From Hydrogenothermus sp. (GTDB lineage: Bacteria; Aquificota; Aquificia; Aquificales; Hydrogenothermaceae), in contig QNYP01000043.1 of assembly GCA_003978675.1 (NCBI GenBank), positions 1-5,139 of the forward strand: 5,139 nucleotides of DNA. The letters run 5' to 3'. The stretch's first letter is position 1; each line of letters starts with the position of its first letter. The notes below the pieces were generated by a model. It made no database searches. It was not told where the DNA came from and worked only from the letters and a program-made list of their open reading frames with translations. Position numbers and translations under genes: made by a program. Positions 5,038-5,139 of the stretch are shown one piece after another.

Positions 5038-5139
5038 AATAATGGAATTATTTGCAAAGATAGAAATATCAATATGAGGCTTATTTTCCCTAAAACAATA
5101 TGCAACCAGCCCAGACAATAAATTCCCTAAAAAGTTAAT
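5029..5139 (-). CDS. C-terminal fragment of a minus-strand ORF, possible transposase
   Basis: The minus strand is open from the window edge for 36 codons and ends in TAA (complement of 5029-5031). The end reads like real protein: residues 5-22 are GNLLSGLVAYCFRENKPH, followed by DISIFANN and a short hydrophobic tail. The pattern of a hydrophobic helix with AYxF followed by basic residues and KP reminds me of the C-terminal end of some DDE insertion-sequence transposases, but I cannot name a family and no terminal repeat can be checked. Codons such as GGG, CTG and AGG are less AT-biased than in the neighbouring ORF, which would suit a mobile element. It overlaps the end of the convergent 297-aa ORF by 9 bp, an arrangement often produced by insertion into a gene. 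Confidence 0.4.
   Translation of the reverse strand: MNFLGNLLSGLVAYCFRENKPHIDISIFANNSIILA

Noticed and set aside
5042..5077. Short plus-strand frame of 11 codons after the orphan ORF
   Set aside because: It is too short, has no ribosome binding site, and the opposite frame reads as protein.

Overview
The window is AT-rich, with short intergenic gaps, ATG, TTG and GTG starts and purine-rich Shine-Dalgarno sites. It looks like bacterial DNA from a low-GC thermophile. GuaA and TrpS both have the flavour of Aquificota, most likely Hydrogenothermaceae such as Sulfurihydrogenibium; this is judged by eye from protein character and base composition, not from a search. TrpS carries a complete Cys-x22-Cys-x6-Cys-x2-Cys set, the [4Fe-4S] pattern described for Thermotoga maritima TrpS, which also fits a thermophilic anaerobe or microaerophile.

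Layout. (1) Positions 1-100 are a perfect inverted copy of 146-245, so the left end is a fold-back. It is most likely a whole-genome-amplification or assembly chimera that cuts off the true 5' end of guaA. (2) guaA (GMP synthase) runs on the plus strand to 1569. (3) It converges on an 83-residue hypothetical gene on the minus strand (1591-1842, TTG start), with a shared hairpin terminator between the two stops. (4) A divergent 196-bp control region (1843-2038) holds an extended -10 promoter for trpS, a weaker promoter for the minus gene, and three TTGTCA repeats between them. (5) trpS (2039-3295) is followed 47 bp later by a Uma2-family PD-(D/E)XK nuclease-like gene (3343-3879), possibly co-transcribed. 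(6) The Uma2 gene converges on a 57-residue minus-strand gene (3908-4081) coding for an SMP (seed maturation / LEA-like) small protein, with a second hairpin between the stops. (7) The SMP gene is divergent from a 297-residue Lys/Glu-rich orphan ORF (4144-5037) with a near-consensus promoter whose -35 box lies in the first SMP codons. (8) The right edge carries the last 36 codons of a minus-strand ORF (5029-5139) that overlaps the orphan's end and may be the C-terminus of a transposase.

The genes do not form one pathway. guaA and trpS are housekeeping genes, and around them are small accessory genes in alternating orientation (83-aa unknown, Uma2, SMP, Lys/Glu-rich orphan, possible mobile element). 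No CRISPR array, tRNA or rRNA was seen. No complete new multi-gene system is evident. The most interesting items are the TrpS Fe-S motif with its large insertion, the easily missed SMP gene, the orphan gene abutting a possible mobile element, and the left-end fold-back that gives guaA a false start.
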